Made by a program: the position numbers and the translations under genes
Notes under the pieces: model-generated
Database searches by the model: none
What the model was told of the DNA's origin: nothing
The model's input: the letters and a program-made list of their open reading frames with translations, nothing else
Part shown: piece by piece, positions 28,389 to 37,269 of the stretch
Numbering within the stretch: the stretch's first letter is position 1
How the letters are laid out: each line of letters opens with the position of its first letter
Source: an uncultured Bacteroidales bacterium
GTDB lineage: Bacteria > Bacteroidota > Bacteroidia > Bacteroidales > FEN-979
Assembly (NCBI GenBank): GCA_903926565.1
Contig: CAIYJU010000199.1
Location: 1-49,279, forward strand
Length of the DNA: 49,279 nucleotides
Reading direction: 5' to 3'

Positions 28389-29363
28389 CTATTTGTATCC
28401 CTTACTCACTTCATCAAGCATATTCATATCCTCTGCAGAGAGCCTGAACTTCATCGCACCGGTGTTCTCTTCGGCATGACGGGCTTTGGTAGCGCCGGGA
28501 ATGGCCACAACTGTGTCGCCACTGAAATGGATCAGCCAGTTCAGGGCAACCTGTGAAGAAGTTGCATCATATTTCAAGGCCAGTTTTTTAACCACTTCCG
28601 TTACCGGGCGGCTCTTTTCCAGCCCTTTTGGCTTAAACTGGCCAAAGTGCTTACGGAATCCGATATTTTTCAGCAATTCCGGCTGATCGTGGAATTTCCC
28701 TGTAACCAAACCCTGTGCCAGCGGTGAATAAGCAATAATGGTAATTCCCAGCTCCTTTGCTGTTTCAAGAACTCCGTTGGATTCAATTTTCCGCTGAAGC
28801 AGATTGTATTGCACCTGGTTTGAAACCAGTTTAATTCCCAGGTCATTAAGTGTTTTCCAGGCATTACGCATTTGCTTTGCCGAAAAATTACTCACACCCA
28901 CATGCCTGATCTTTTGGTCGCGCACCAATGCTGCCATGGCTTTCATCTCTGCCACTTCGGAGGAGAAACCCCACGGCTGATGCACCTGGTATAAATCAAT
29001 CGGGAAAGGATTGAGTGCCTCTAACCGCTGATCGATTGTTTTTGCGATGTTTGATGCTGTCCTGAATATCGGCCACCACTTGGTCGCAACGATCACCTCG
29101 CCCGGCTTTTTCCCAAGGCTGGTCAGCGCCTTTGAAAGTGCCTTTTCCGAAGCGCCCTGGCCATAGATTTCGGCTGTATCGAACCAGTTGACCCCCCCTT
29201 CGAGGCTGATGCGAACGACTTCACCAATAAGGTCATCCTCAAGGGACGGCCAGAACTTCCCGGCCATATTGCCCTGTTTGCTGAACTGCCAGCAGCCGAG
29301 TCCGATGGGGGTGATTCGAAGTTCAGAATTGCCCAGGTTTCTAAGGATATTCGGGTTTATCAT
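28389..29363 (-). CDS. Aldo/keto reductase
   Basis: The 324-residue (beta/alpha)8 oxidoreductase has the AKR motifs in order: GLGCWQFSKQG at the start, the catalytic Asp/Tyr segment WFDTAEIYGQGASEKAL, the Lys in VIVATKWWP, the substrate-barrel strand DLYQVHQP with His, and HVGVSNFSAKQMRNA. The C-terminal NADPH-binding part is VVAIPGATKARHAEEN. It reduces aldehydes or ketones with NADPH in the cytoplasm; the substrate is not predictable. It appears to head an operon with the CotH-like and M1 genes (4-bp gap, then 4-bp overlap), an odd partnership of a cytoplasmic enzyme with two exported proteins. Confidence 0.92.
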   Translation of the reverse strand: MINPNILRNLGNSELRITPIGLGCWQFSKQGNMAGKFWPSLEDDLIGEVVRISLEGGVNWFDTAEIYGQGASEKALSKALTSLGKKPGEVIVATKWWPIFRTASNIAKTIDQRLEALNPFPIDLYQVHQPWGFSSEVAEMKAMAALVRDQKIRHVGVSNFSAKQMRNAWKTLNDLGIKLVSNQVQYNLLQRKIESNGVLETAKELGITIIAYSPLAQGLVTGKFHDQPELLKNIGFRKHFGQFKPKGLEKSRPVTEVVKKLALKYDATSSQVALNWLIHFSGDTVVAIPGATKARHAEENTGAMKFRLSAEDMNMLDEVSKGYK

Positions 29364-29439
29364 GCAAATGATTTTTTTAGCAGGTTAACACTTAAGTGAA
29401 AGTATGGGCTCAACTGATTCAATATCCGGGTGGTCAAAA

Positions 29440-31197
29440 TCAACTGTTACCCAACAGGCTGTTGATGGTCTTCTGCAGAATTTCAAATGTAAACGGTTTG
29501 CTTACATATTCATCCATGCCAGCACCCAGGTACATCTCCCGGTCACCTTTCATGGCATTGGCTGTTAACGCCATGATGGCCGAATGGCGGGAGGTTCCTT
29601 TTTCCTCCTCCCTGATCGCCTTTGCAACCTGGTATCCGTCCATCACCGGCATCTGAATGTCAAGAATGATCAGGTCATACTTCTTTTGATGATATTTATC
29701 GAAGGCCTGCTGACCATCATCAGCCAGATCAACCTCGAATCCCATTTTCTTTAACTGAAAACTGACGATTCGCTGGTTGATGGCATTATCTTCGGCAACC
29801 AGCACCATTTTTTTTGCAAAGCCTTGTGGTTCTGCCGGTTGACTCTTAGTCTCATTGTTCCTCTGTAAATTCGACAAAGTGAAAGGCAGGGTGAACCAAA
29901 ATGTTGAACCTTCTCCCGGGGCACTTTCCACCCCGATATTGCCTCCCATTAAATCAGTGAGTTTTTTACAAATAGAGAGGCCGAGGCCGGTACCTGATAT
30001 CAACTTCGACTTATCTTGCCTGACCCTTGAAAACACCCTGAAAAGAGAATCCATCGACTCCACCGGAATACCAATACCGGTATCAACAACCTCAAATCTG
30101 AGAACAGCCCTGTTTTCTGATTCTTCAGCCAGCCTGATCCGAACCTCAATACTGCCCTTCTCAGTAAACTTTAAAGCATTGTTTGTCAGGTTGATCAGGA
30201 TCTGCCGTAACCGCTGCGAATCACCAATAAGTAAATTTGGCACTGCATGATCCGTAACAATAACGAACCTGAGCAGTTTCTCTTCTGCCTTCATGCTCAT
30301 TACCAGCGATATATCCTTCAAAACCCGATCAAGCATAAAGGGCTGGTAATCCATCTCCATTTTCCCTGCTTCAATAGCTGAGAAGTCAAGAACATCGTTA
30401 AGCAATACCAGCAGGTTCTCTGCTGAAGAGGTAATTCCTTTCAGCAAATCCATTTGCTCTCCGGCAAGCTGTGTATTCCTGAGAATTTCAGACAACCCCA
30501 GGATACCTGCCATGGGTGTGCGGAATTCGTGCGAAATACTTGCGATAAACTCGTTTTTTGCCAGGGTGCCTGCTTCGGCCAGCTCCTTCGCATGCCGCAG
30601 TTCCTTCTCATGAAGCTTCCTTTCGGTAATATCCCAGGAAATCCCTATCAATCCGATAATTTGATTGCCCGCATTCCTGATTGGGGCAATATTGCTGTTC
30701 ACCCATCGCTTCCTGTCGTTGTGCTCCATCTCCTCTTCAATATCATACAAGGCAGTCCCGGTTTCAATCACATAAGCTTCTTTCTCAAGATAATCCGTAT
30801 TGGAATACCCCGGAAATATATCATGAATTTTTTTTCCTGTTACTTCGGATGCAGGCATCCCTGTCAATTCAGCAAATGACTGGTTTACAATCATGTAATT
30901 AAGGCTTGTGTCTTTAAAATAGACATAGGCCGGAATGGTTGTCAGCAGGGTGGAGAGTTCTTCAGCACGAACTTTGAGGTTATCGGAAACCTGCTTCAGA
31001 TCTGCAGAGGTCCGGATCAACAATGAGGAGAAGATACTTTTTTCTTTACTGGAGCGTTCATATTTGAACTGCAATTTGTCATACTCCGAATTGATCTTTT
31101 TTAGTTCAGCAATGATATGGCCCCTCTGTACTGAAAAATCTTCAGCGTCCTGAATTCCTGACAAATCATCGATGAGTGAAAGAATTTTATTCGACAT
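29440..31197 (-). CDS. PAS hybrid sensor histidine kinase/response regulator
   Basis: The 585-residue soluble protein has an N-terminal coiled-coil-like region (about 25-85), a PAS domain (about 85-195: IPAYVYFKDTSLNYMIVNQ, ISWDITERKLHEKE), HisKA with phospho-acceptor His223 (FIASISHEFRTPMAG), an HATPase domain (N box INLTNNALKF, G1 box VDTGIGIP, G2 SGTGLGLSI), and a fused receiver with Asp513 (LIILDIQMPVMDGYQ). No membrane segment is present, so it senses an internal or relayed signal. Its start overlaps the FIST-domain gene by 11 bp, making that protein its probable sensory partner. The receiver may pass phosphate onward; no HPt protein is visible here. A stand-alone receiver at 39627 is a possible but unlinked partner. 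Confidence 0.94.
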   Translation of the reverse strand: MSNKILSLIDDLSGIQDAEDFSVQRGHIIAELKKINSEYDKLQFKYERSSKEKSIFSSLLIRTSADLKQVSDNLKVRAEELSTLLTTIPAYVYFKDTSLNYMIVNQSFAELTGMPASEVTGKKIHDIFPGYSNTDYLEKEAYVIETGTALYDIEEEMEHNDRKRWVNSNIAPIRNAGNQIIGLIGISWDITERKLHEKELRHAKELAEAGTLAKNEFIASISHEFRTPMAGILGLSEILRNTQLAGEQMDLLKGITSSAENLLVLLNDVLDFSAIEAGKMEMDYQPFMLDRVLKDISLVMSMKAEEKLLRFVIVTDHAVPNLLIGDSQRLRQILINLTNNALKFTEKGSIEVRIRLAEESENRAVLRFEVVDTGIGIPVESMDSLFRVFSRVRQDKSKLISGTGLGLSICKKLTDLMGGNIGVESAPGEGSTFWFTLPFTLSNLQRNNETKSQPAEPQGFAKKMVLVAEDNAINQRIVSFQLKKMGFEVDLADDGQQAFDKYHQKKYDLIILDIQMPVMDGYQVAKAIREEEKGTSRHSAIMALTANAMKGDREMYLGAGMDEYVSKPFTFEILQKTINSLLGNS

Positions 31198-32329
31198 CTG
31201 GCTTTTCTTTTATCGAAACCATGGTGAAAGTCTCATTGTGAAAATCACAAACAGCATTGTAATTATTCCCGATTTCACCATAGGTAAAAAATCCGATAAG
31301 TGGTTTGGCCCAGTTTTGCCATGCTTCATCAATCTCTTCTGAAATATTTGGCCCGAGTGCATTGTGACGGGCCATGCAGGAAAAGAGAACCAGCATATCC
31401 GTTTCTCTGTTTTTTTCGTAAAATTCGATGACTTTATTTCTTGTGAATTCGATAATTTCAAAGCCGGGGGAACTGGAAAATGTGACAACAGCCCCGTTGG
31501 GAACAGTTCCGGCAAAGATTAACGACTTTTTCACGGTATCAACGTTCACCACTGCACGCAACACATCCGGCAAACCCGGCTTCTTGACCAGCAGCGGGTA
31601 TTCTACCCCGATTTCGGGCAGGTCACTCTCTTTCACGTTCAGGTAATCTTTATAAACATCGAGTGCCGGCTGTCCATCAATGGTAAACACCACGTTACCT
31701 TCTGAATGGGTAACGATTTTGTCGGCTCCGATACCCACCCATCCACTCGTTGCGATGCCGTTGATCTCATAATCCTGGTTGTTGAAAACCATTGCAATGG
31801 CACCATTATTTTCGAGGCTGTTTTCCGAAAATACAAATGTTTGCTTAAACTGTGCATCATCGCCAGCCAGCCCGCCAAACATTTTAAGATCATTTCCCCT
31901 GATGTGCTGAATACCGCGCACCAACTGCTCTCCATCTGTATCAAGACCACTCCCGAGTACCAGGATCGCCGGATCCGTAAACTTTTCACCGGCCCATTTC
32001 CCCATTTCATTCCCGAGTTCAAAGGAGGATTTTTCCCTTCCGTTAAAAAGTTTAATCGCAAAACTTTCCGGACGAAGCACCATCATCATGCACACAAATC
32101 CGCCTTCTGAAATGACCTGCTTTTGATCGTCGTATAAAAATTCACCACACGAACTGCACCCAAAAACATTGACATTCATTGACTTAAGAAACGATACAAT
32201 ATCCTGAAGTTCCAGGTCAACTGAGGAAAATATCATCGCAGCGTTCGGGCTGAAGCCCACGCTTAACTGTTCTTCCCAGGTTTGTTTAAATTCTTTGACT
32301 GAATCGCCATGAAATGTTTTTAGCTGCAT
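31187..32329 (-). CDS. FIST N/C domain sensory protein
   Basis: The preferred start is the ATG at 32329 (380 residues); a TTG three codons upstream is also open. The FIST_N domain (about 20-210) shows FGCSSCGEFL, ILVLGSGLDTDGEQLVRG and MFGGLAGDDAQFKQT. The FIST_C domain (about 220-365) shows LPEIGVEYPLLVKK, LVLFSCMARHNALGP and the closing FFTYGEIGNN. FIST modules are thought to bind small ligands such as amino acids and to feed signalling proteins. Overlap of 11 bp with the following hybrid kinase gene argues for a two-protein sensor in which FIST supplies the input. The operon has a well-formed promoter at 32361-32390. Confidence 0.93.
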   Translation of the reverse strand: MQLKTFHGDSVKEFKQTWEEQLSVGFSPNAAMIFSSVDLELQDIVSFLKSMNVNVFGCSSCGEFLYDDQKQVISEGGFVCMMMVLRPESFAIKLFNGREKSSFELGNEMGKWAGEKFTDPAILVLGSGLDTDGEQLVRGIQHIRGNDLKMFGGLAGDDAQFKQTFVFSENSLENNGAIAMVFNNQDYEINGIATSGWVGIGADKIVTHSEGNVVFTIDGQPALDVYKDYLNVKESDLPEIGVEYPLLVKKPGLPDVLRAVVNVDTVKKSLIFAGTVPNGAVVTFSSSPGFEIIEFTRNKVIEFYEKNRETDMLVLFSCMARHNALGPNISEEIDEAWQNWAKPLIGFFTYGEIGNNYNAVCDFHNETFTMVSIKEKPDVE

Positions 32330-32360
32330 GATGGTCAATTTTTAGGTCAGTAATTTTTCT

Positions 32361-32390
32361 CAAATATACAAATTTCACGAAAATGTTCAA
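32361..32390 (-). promoter_or_regulatory. Promoter of the FIST/hybrid kinase operon
   Basis: On the minus strand, TATATTTG (32361-32368) is an exact TAnnTTTG -7 box, and a TTG at 32388-32390 lies 19 bp upstream as the -33 element. The start codon at 32329 is 31 bp downstream of the -7 box. Confidence 0.52.
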
Positions 32391-32427
32391 TAGTTTTCAA
32401 AGTTTCAATTTGAATGCAGAATAACGC

Positions 32428-32435
32428 TAATTTTG
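32428..32435 (+). promoter_or_regulatory. -7 promoter motif for the T9SS protein at 32455
   Basis: TAATTTTG, an exact match to TAnnTTTG, ends 19 bp before the start codon, implying a very short leader. A TTTC at 32403 is a weak -33 candidate at 21 bp. Confidence 0.42.
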
Positions 32436-32454
32436 TCTTTTAATCTGATCCTTT

Positions 32455-34824
32455 ATGAAATATACACTTCACATCCTGGCCATATTACTTTTTTCCTGTG
32501 GATATGCTGCAGCACAGGATAACCGGCTTATCCCGACAGCAGATCATGCTGTTTATTTTGATGTTTCACCTCCGCTGAAGGACATGGTAAAATCAGCAAT
32601 TCTCCGGGCAGATGGCAGCTGGAAGGATGGCGTTGTAAACAACTATGTTGATCGTCATGCGGTTCCCGACAGACAAAACGGCCCTGATGCCGTTCTGCAG
32701 GATCATTTTGGGAACCTTTTGTCGGATACGACGATCCAGAACTTCGACGGGATGGGCAACCTGGGCGGATATGTTCCTCCCGACACCCATGGCGACGTTG
32801 GATTCAACCACTATTTCCAGGTAATCAACTGCTCCTATTCCATCTATAATAAAAGTGGTTCACGTATTTTCGGCCCGGCAGGCAACAGCACCGTCTGGTC
32901 AGGCATGCCGCACAATTCCAACGACGGAGACGCAATAGTCCTTTTCGATGAGTTGGCCAACAGATGGATTTTTTCTCAGTTTTCCCTTCCGAATGGTTCC
33001 TCCACTGCACCGTTTTACCAGATGATCGCTGTCTCGCAAACCCCTGATCCTACGGGAAGCTGGTACCGGTGGGTCTATGAATTTTCAGCCATGCCCGATT
33101 ACCCTAAATTCGGTATATGGACAGATGCATATTACATGTCAACCAACAATTTTGGTGCAGGTGGCGGTGGATGGGTTGGTAACGGAGCCTACTCCTACGA
33201 CCGAAATGCCATGCTCGCAGGGAACCCTGATGCTGTCAGGATATCGTTCACCCTGCCTCCCGGCGGGGATGGATTTATCTCCATGTTGCCGGCCGATTGC
33301 GATGGCACATTCCCTGCATTGGGTACCCCAAACTACTTCACCTACGTCCGTACAGGAGGAACACAACGGCTTGGCATCTACGAGTTTCACTCCGACTTTG
33401 TCACACCCGCCAATTCTACATTTGGAAACCTGACTTTCCTTAATGTCACCCCGTTCACCTCCCTGGGTTGGAATAACGGAATTCCTCAAAAAGGATCCCC
33501 CCAACTGCTTGAAACGCTTGGCGACCGCCTGATGTACCGTCTTCAGTACCGGAAATTCAACGGTTATGGTTCCATGGTGCTGAACCATTCGGTAAACGCA
33601 GGCTCAGGTAAAGCAGGGATCAGATGGTATGAACTGAGAAATACCGGCACTGCCTGGAGCATATACCAGCAATCAACATATGCCCCTGATAACCATTCAA
33701 GATGGATGGGAAGTATTGCGCAGGATACGGCAGGCACCATCTCAATCGGGTATTCGGTTTCCAGCACCAGCATCTACCCTGGAATCCGGTATACCGGCCG
33801 GCTTAAAACCGATCCGCTGAACCAGATGACCATCATGGAAAAAACAATTGTGAACGGTGGCGGATCTCAAACAGGAAACTGGAGTGGCCGAAGCCGTTGG
33901 GGCGATTACAGTGCGCTCAGCATTGACCCTTCAGCCCCCACTACTTTCTGGTTCACAACAGAATACTACGCCAACACCTCCTCAAGTGGCTGGCAAACCC
34001 GCATCGCATCCTATACCTATTCGAATGTGTTTTCATCCGCGGCATCGTGCAGTCCTGCCATCGTTTGCAGCGTCGTTGCCGACTCGGCCCAGCTCAATGC
34101 ATATGGCTATGGAGGAAGTGGAACCTATTCATATTCCTGGTCTTCAATCCCTCCCGGATTTACATCCCTTTTAAAAAGCCCCAAAGTAAAGCCGCTGCAT
34201 ACTACAAAGTATATTGTAGCCACCAGCGACGGAGCACTTACCAGGCACGATACCACTGAAATGCGTGTCATTGATGCACCAACCGCCTTTGCGGGAAATG
34301 ACACCATCGTTTGCTGGTATGTCTCCCCGATCCCGATTAATGCAACCGCCACCAGCTATCTCAGGTTCCTCTGGGGCAGCCTCGGCGACGGAACGTTTAC
34401 CGATCCCGGCTCGCTCACAACTGCATATATCCCGGGAATTAAAGACAAAACTTCCGGCGGAGCTGATTTGAAACTGATTGTGTGGCCACTGGCCCCGTGT
34501 TTGAATAAAGCTTCAGATATGATTCATATCTCCCTTGATCCGTGTACCGGCATCCCTGAGAATTCATCAAAAGAATGGAGCATAGCCGTTCTTCCCAATC
34601 CAGCTCATGAACAGGTTATGTTAACAATGAATAACCTAAACCAAAAAGCCGTGCTTACCATTGCAAAGCTGGATGGCAGGCAGGTATACTCATCCGTAAT
34701 TAATCCCTCAGCAAACCAGCAAAACACACAACAACTCAACGTAACTTCCTGGTCAAAAGGGATGTACATTGTAAAGCTTCAGTCTGAAGATCATTTTACC
34801 GTAACCAGGTTTATTGTCGAATAA
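32455..34824 (+). CDS. Large secreted protein with T9SS sorting domain, function unknown
   Basis: The 789-residue protein has a signal peptide (LHILAILLFSCGYAAAQ). The central part (about 90-530) is a repetitive beta-rich region with aromatic-Gly-Asp motifs (PPDTHGDVGFNHYFQ, DELANRWIFSQF, YPKFGIWTDAYYMS, SIAQDTAGTISIGYSV, SRWGDYSALSIDP) that reads like a beta-propeller, but I recognise no named family. Ig/PKD-like modules follow (about 530-695: GYGGSGTYSYSWSSIPPG, FAGNDTIVCWYVSP). The C-terminus from about 708 (IAVLPNPAHEQVML, WSKGMYIVKLQSED) is a T9SS type A tail. It is probably displayed on the cell surface. No catalytic residues could be assigned. It stands alone between the divergent FIST operon and the acyl-CoA cluster. 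Confidence 0.8.
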   Translation: MKYTLHILAILLFSCGYAAAQDNRLIPTADHAVYFDVSPPLKDMVKSAILRADGSWKDGVVNNYVDRHAVPDRQNGPDAVLQDHFGNLLSDTTIQNFDGMGNLGGYVPPDTHGDVGFNHYFQVINCSYSIYNKSGSRIFGPAGNSTVWSGMPHNSNDGDAIVLFDELANRWIFSQFSLPNGSSTAPFYQMIAVSQTPDPTGSWYRWVYEFSAMPDYPKFGIWTDAYYMSTNNFGAGGGGWVGNGAYSYDRNAMLAGNPDAVRISFTLPPGGDGFISMLPADCDGTFPALGTPNYFTYVRTGGTQRLGIYEFHSDFVTPANSTFGNLTFLNVTPFTSLGWNNGIPQKGSPQLLETLGDRLMYRLQYRKFNGYGSMVLNHSVNAGSGKAGIRWYELRNTGTAWSIYQQSTYAPDNHSRWMGSIAQDTAGTISIGYSVSSTSIYPGIRYTGRLKTDPLNQMTIMEKTIVNGGGSQTGNWSGRSRWGDYSALSIDPSAPTTFWFTTEYYANTSSSGWQTRIASYTYSNVFSSAASCSPAIVCSVVADSAQLNAYGYGGSGTYSYSWSSIPPGFTSLLKSPKVKPLHTTKYIVATSDGALTRHDTTEMRVIDAPTAFAGNDTIVCWYVSPIPINATATSYLRFLWGSLGDGTFTDPGSLTTAYIPGIKDKTSGGADLKLIVWPLAPCLNKASDMIHISLDPCTGIPENSSKEWSIAVLPNPAHEQVMLTMNNLNQKAVLTIAKLDGRQVYSSVINPSANQQNTQQLNVTSWSKGMYIVKLQSEDHFTVTRFIVE

Positions 34825-34912
34825 ACCGTGTTTTGTTACCTGAAATTTTTCTCTTTCCGATTTTTTCTTAAATTTATTGCCTGAAAACAAAACAACTGTT
34901 AACCCTTCAACA

Positions 34913-35683
34913 ATGGACTATCAAATCCTTAAAATCCAGATAGCCGACCGGATTGCCCTGGTCACCATCAGCCGGCCCGCTGCACTGAATGCACTGAACA
35001 CCGACTTCTTCAAAGAGTTCAACCATTTCCTCGACGACCTGGAACCCAGGGATGATGTCAAGGTCCTGGTGATCACAGGCGAGGGCAAATCGTTTGTGGC
35101 AGGCGCCGACATTGCTGAAATGGTTCACATGAATTCTGCAGAGGGTTATGCCTTCTCAACTTTTGGGCAGCGAACCTTCGACAGGCTGGAACAGCTCCGG
35201 ATTCCTGTAATTGCCGCGGTAAACGGATACGCACTGGGCGGAGGCTGCGAACTGGCCATGTCCTGCGATTTCCGTATTGCCAGCAAACTGGCCAAATTCG
35301 GTCAACCGGAGATAAACCTCGGCATGATCCCCGGGTATGCGGCAACCCAGCGGTTATCACGTTTGACAGGCCTCGGAAATGCATTATACCTGATCCTCAC
35401 CGCCGATACCATCACTGCCGACGATGCCCTGCGCATCGGGCTGGTTCAGAAAGTTACCGAACCCGAGTTGCTGATGGAAGAGGTGATGAAAATGGCTTCT
35501 AAAATTGCACGGAACAGCTCTCAGGCTGCTCCCACTTCCAAAAGAATCATCCGGTCAGGAATTGCCACGGATTTTAAAGAAGCCTCTGAAGAGGAAGCCA
35601 TCGAATTTGGAAAACAATTTGACGATGAAGCCACCAAAGAAGGAATGAAAGCCTTCCTCGAAAAAAGGAAGCCCAATTGGTGA
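34913..35683 (+). CDS. Enoyl-CoA hydratase (crotonase family)
   Basis: The ATG at 34913 gives 256 residues, the usual crotonase length; the frame upstream to a TTG at 34877 is dispensable. The oxyanion-hole segments GKSFVAGADIAEM and NGYALGGGCELAMSCDF are present. Both catalytic glutamates are conserved: Glu113 (GGGCE) and Glu133 (GQPEINLG). The segment after Glu133 reads GMIPGYAATQRL, where the family often has PGxGGTQRL. The enzyme hydrates trans-2-enoyl-CoA to 3-hydroxyacyl-CoA (or runs the reverse reaction, as in butyrate synthesis) in the cytoplasm. It is the first gene of a plus-strand cluster with 3-hydroxyacyl-CoA dehydrogenase and thiolase, 65 bp upstream of the dehydrogenase. Confidence 0.92.
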   Translation: MDYQILKIQIADRIALVTISRPAALNALNTDFFKEFNHFLDDLEPRDDVKVLVITGEGKSFVAGADIAEMVHMNSAEGYAFSTFGQRTFDRLEQLRIPVIAAVNGYALGGGCELAMSCDFRIASKLAKFGQPEINLGMIPGYAATQRLSRLTGLGNALYLILTADTITADDALRIGLVQKVTEPELLMEEVMKMASKIARNSSQAAPTSKRIIRSGIATDFKEASEEEAIEFGKQFDDEATKEGMKAFLEKRKPNW

Positions 35684-35720
35684 GATTTGACATTTGATTT
35701 TGCTCTCTGATTTTTGAATT
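35684..35720. repeat. Short TTTGAC/ATTTGATTTT word tract
   Basis: The 65-bp spacer after the enoyl-CoA hydratase starts with degenerate 7-9 bp words (TTTGACATTTGATTTT, CTGATTTTTGAATT) resembling those at 38611. It contains no gene. Confidence 0.3.
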
Positions 35721-35748
35721 AACAACAAACCTTAAAATAATTTATAAC

Positions 35749-37083
35749 ATGTCCTACGAAGAACGATTGCAGCATGTCTCAGTGCTGGGCGCCGCCGGAA
35801 AAATGGGAAGCGGCATCCTGTTGCTTACTGCGGTGGAAATGGCCGACATCAGCCTGAAACCTGAAAATAAAGGCAAGGCTTTTGTGCTCAATGCCATTGA
35901 TGTATCAGATGAAGCCCTTGCCGGCCTTATTAAGTACCTGAAAGCCCAGGTGCTGAAACTGGCAGAGAAAAAGGTTGTAGGCCTGCGGAAAGTATATGCC
36001 GACCGGGCCGACCTGATCGACAACGACGAAATCATCAACCAGTATATATTTGACGTGATCAGCCTCGTCAGAACCACAACCAGGCTCGAGTCTGCCTACG
36101 ACTCCACCATGATTTTCGAAGCCATCAAGGAGGATCCGGATGTAAAGATCAGCCTCTTCTCGAAAATTTCCACCAACAACCCGCATCAACCCTGGTTTTT
36201 CACCAACACCTCATCCATCCCTATCACCAAACTGGACCAGGGGGCAGGGTTGAAAGGCCGCATCATCGGGTTCCATTTCTACAATCCGCCAGCCATCCAG
36301 AAACTGGTCGAGATCATCAAAGCCGATGGCACACTTCCCGAAGTGGAGGCCTTTGCCCTGCAGTATGCGAAGAATCTGCGGAAAGTGGTGGTCCCTTCCC
36401 ATGATAAGGCCGGATTTATCGGCAACGGTCATTTCATGCGGGATATCCTTTACGCGGCCACCGAAGTGGAAAAACTTGGCAAGGAATTTTCCTTCGTCGA
36501 AGCGGCATATGCCCTCAATAAAATCAGCCAGGATTACCTGGTTCGCCCCATGGGAATATTCCAGCTGGTTGATTATGTAGGCGTTGATGTGTGCAGTTTT
36601 ATCATGTCGGTGATGAACCCATATCTCCCGATGGAAGATCTTCATGTTCCGCTGCTTGACAAACTGCTTGCCAATGGGGTCAAAGGAGGCCAATTTTCAG
36701 ATGGTTCACAAAAAGACGGCATCCTGAAATACGAAAAAGGACGGCCGGTGGCCATTTACGATCCTTCAGCAAAAGCCTACAAGGCCATCAGCGAATTCCA
36801 GGCAAAAGTGGACGAAAAACTGGGAACGATGCCCACTCCCCCGGCCTGGAAATCTGTGATTGGGAATAAATCCAAAGATGAGATTCTTCGCACCTATTTC
36901 AGCCAGCTGAAGTTGGCGACAAGCCCCGGTGCCGAATTGTCTAAAGCCTATGCAAACCGCTCCTGTGAAATCGGCCTCGGGTTGATCAGCTCCGGTGTGG
37001 CGATGAATGAGAACGACGTAAACACGGTGCTGCTTACCGGTTTCTTTCATGCGTATGGACCAATCAACAATTATTTAAAATAG
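35749..37083 (+). CDS. 3-hydroxyacyl-CoA dehydrogenase family protein
   Basis: The 444-residue protein has an N-terminal Rossmann fold (VSVLGAAGKMGSGILLLTA), then a long helical stretch. The NAD-domain core includes TNTSSIPITKL, and the catalytic His is in IIGFHFYNPPAIQKLVEII, with the partner Glu in the same segment. The C-terminal dimerisation domain begins about residue 220 (VVVPSHDKAGFIGNGHFMRD, VRPMGIFQLVDYVGVDV). It oxidises L-3-hydroxyacyl-CoA to 3-ketoacyl-CoA with NAD+. It is about 130-150 residues longer than the classic 3-hydroxybutyryl-CoA dehydrogenase: the extra length is an insert in the Rossmann domain (about 45-110) and a C-terminal extension. It lies between the hydratase and thiolase genes, so the three successive steps of a beta-oxidation turn are encoded in order. 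Confidence 0.9.
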   Translation: MSYEERLQHVSVLGAAGKMGSGILLLTAVEMADISLKPENKGKAFVLNAIDVSDEALAGLIKYLKAQVLKLAEKKVVGLRKVYADRADLIDNDEIINQYIFDVISLVRTTTRLESAYDSTMIFEAIKEDPDVKISLFSKISTNNPHQPWFFTNTSSIPITKLDQGAGLKGRIIGFHFYNPPAIQKLVEIIKADGTLPEVEAFALQYAKNLRKVVVPSHDKAGFIGNGHFMRDILYAATEVEKLGKEFSFVEAAYALNKISQDYLVRPMGIFQLVDYVGVDVCSFIMSVMNPYLPMEDLHVPLLDKLLANGVKGGQFSDGSQKDGILKYEKGRPVAIYDPSAKAYKAISEFQAKVDEKLGTMPTPPAWKSVIGNKSKDEILRTYFSQLKLATSPGAELSKAYANRSCEIGLGLISSGVAMNENDVNTVLLTGFFHAYGPINNYLK

Positions 37084-37130
37084 CCTTTGCTTAAAAAATG
37101 GACTTAAGATTGCAAAATGAACCCTCCTCT

Positions 37131-37219
37131 TCGTGCTCCTTCGTGTAATCCTTCGTGTCCTTCGTGGAGATCTTTTTTAACCACAAAGACACAAAGCGCC
37201 CACTTAGGTACACAAAGGC
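37131..37219. repeat. CTTCGTG / CCACAAAG intergenic mini-repeat tract
   Basis: The 186-bp gap between the dehydrogenase and thiolase genes has CTTCGTGT units on its left arm and complementary CCACAAAGACACAAAG units on its right. It is built like the tract at 17373 but from different words. No ORF is likely here. Confidence 0.55.
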
Positions 37220-37269
37220 ATTGAGCCAACATTTTGTAAACGAATCTGAACAAACAGAAAACCAGGATT

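Noticed and set aside
36211-36693. Long antisense ORFs opposite the dehydrogenase (36211-36693) and thiolase (37204-37932)
   Set aside because: They arise from codon bias on the opposite strand of strongly supported enzymes, and show no recognisable motif or start context.
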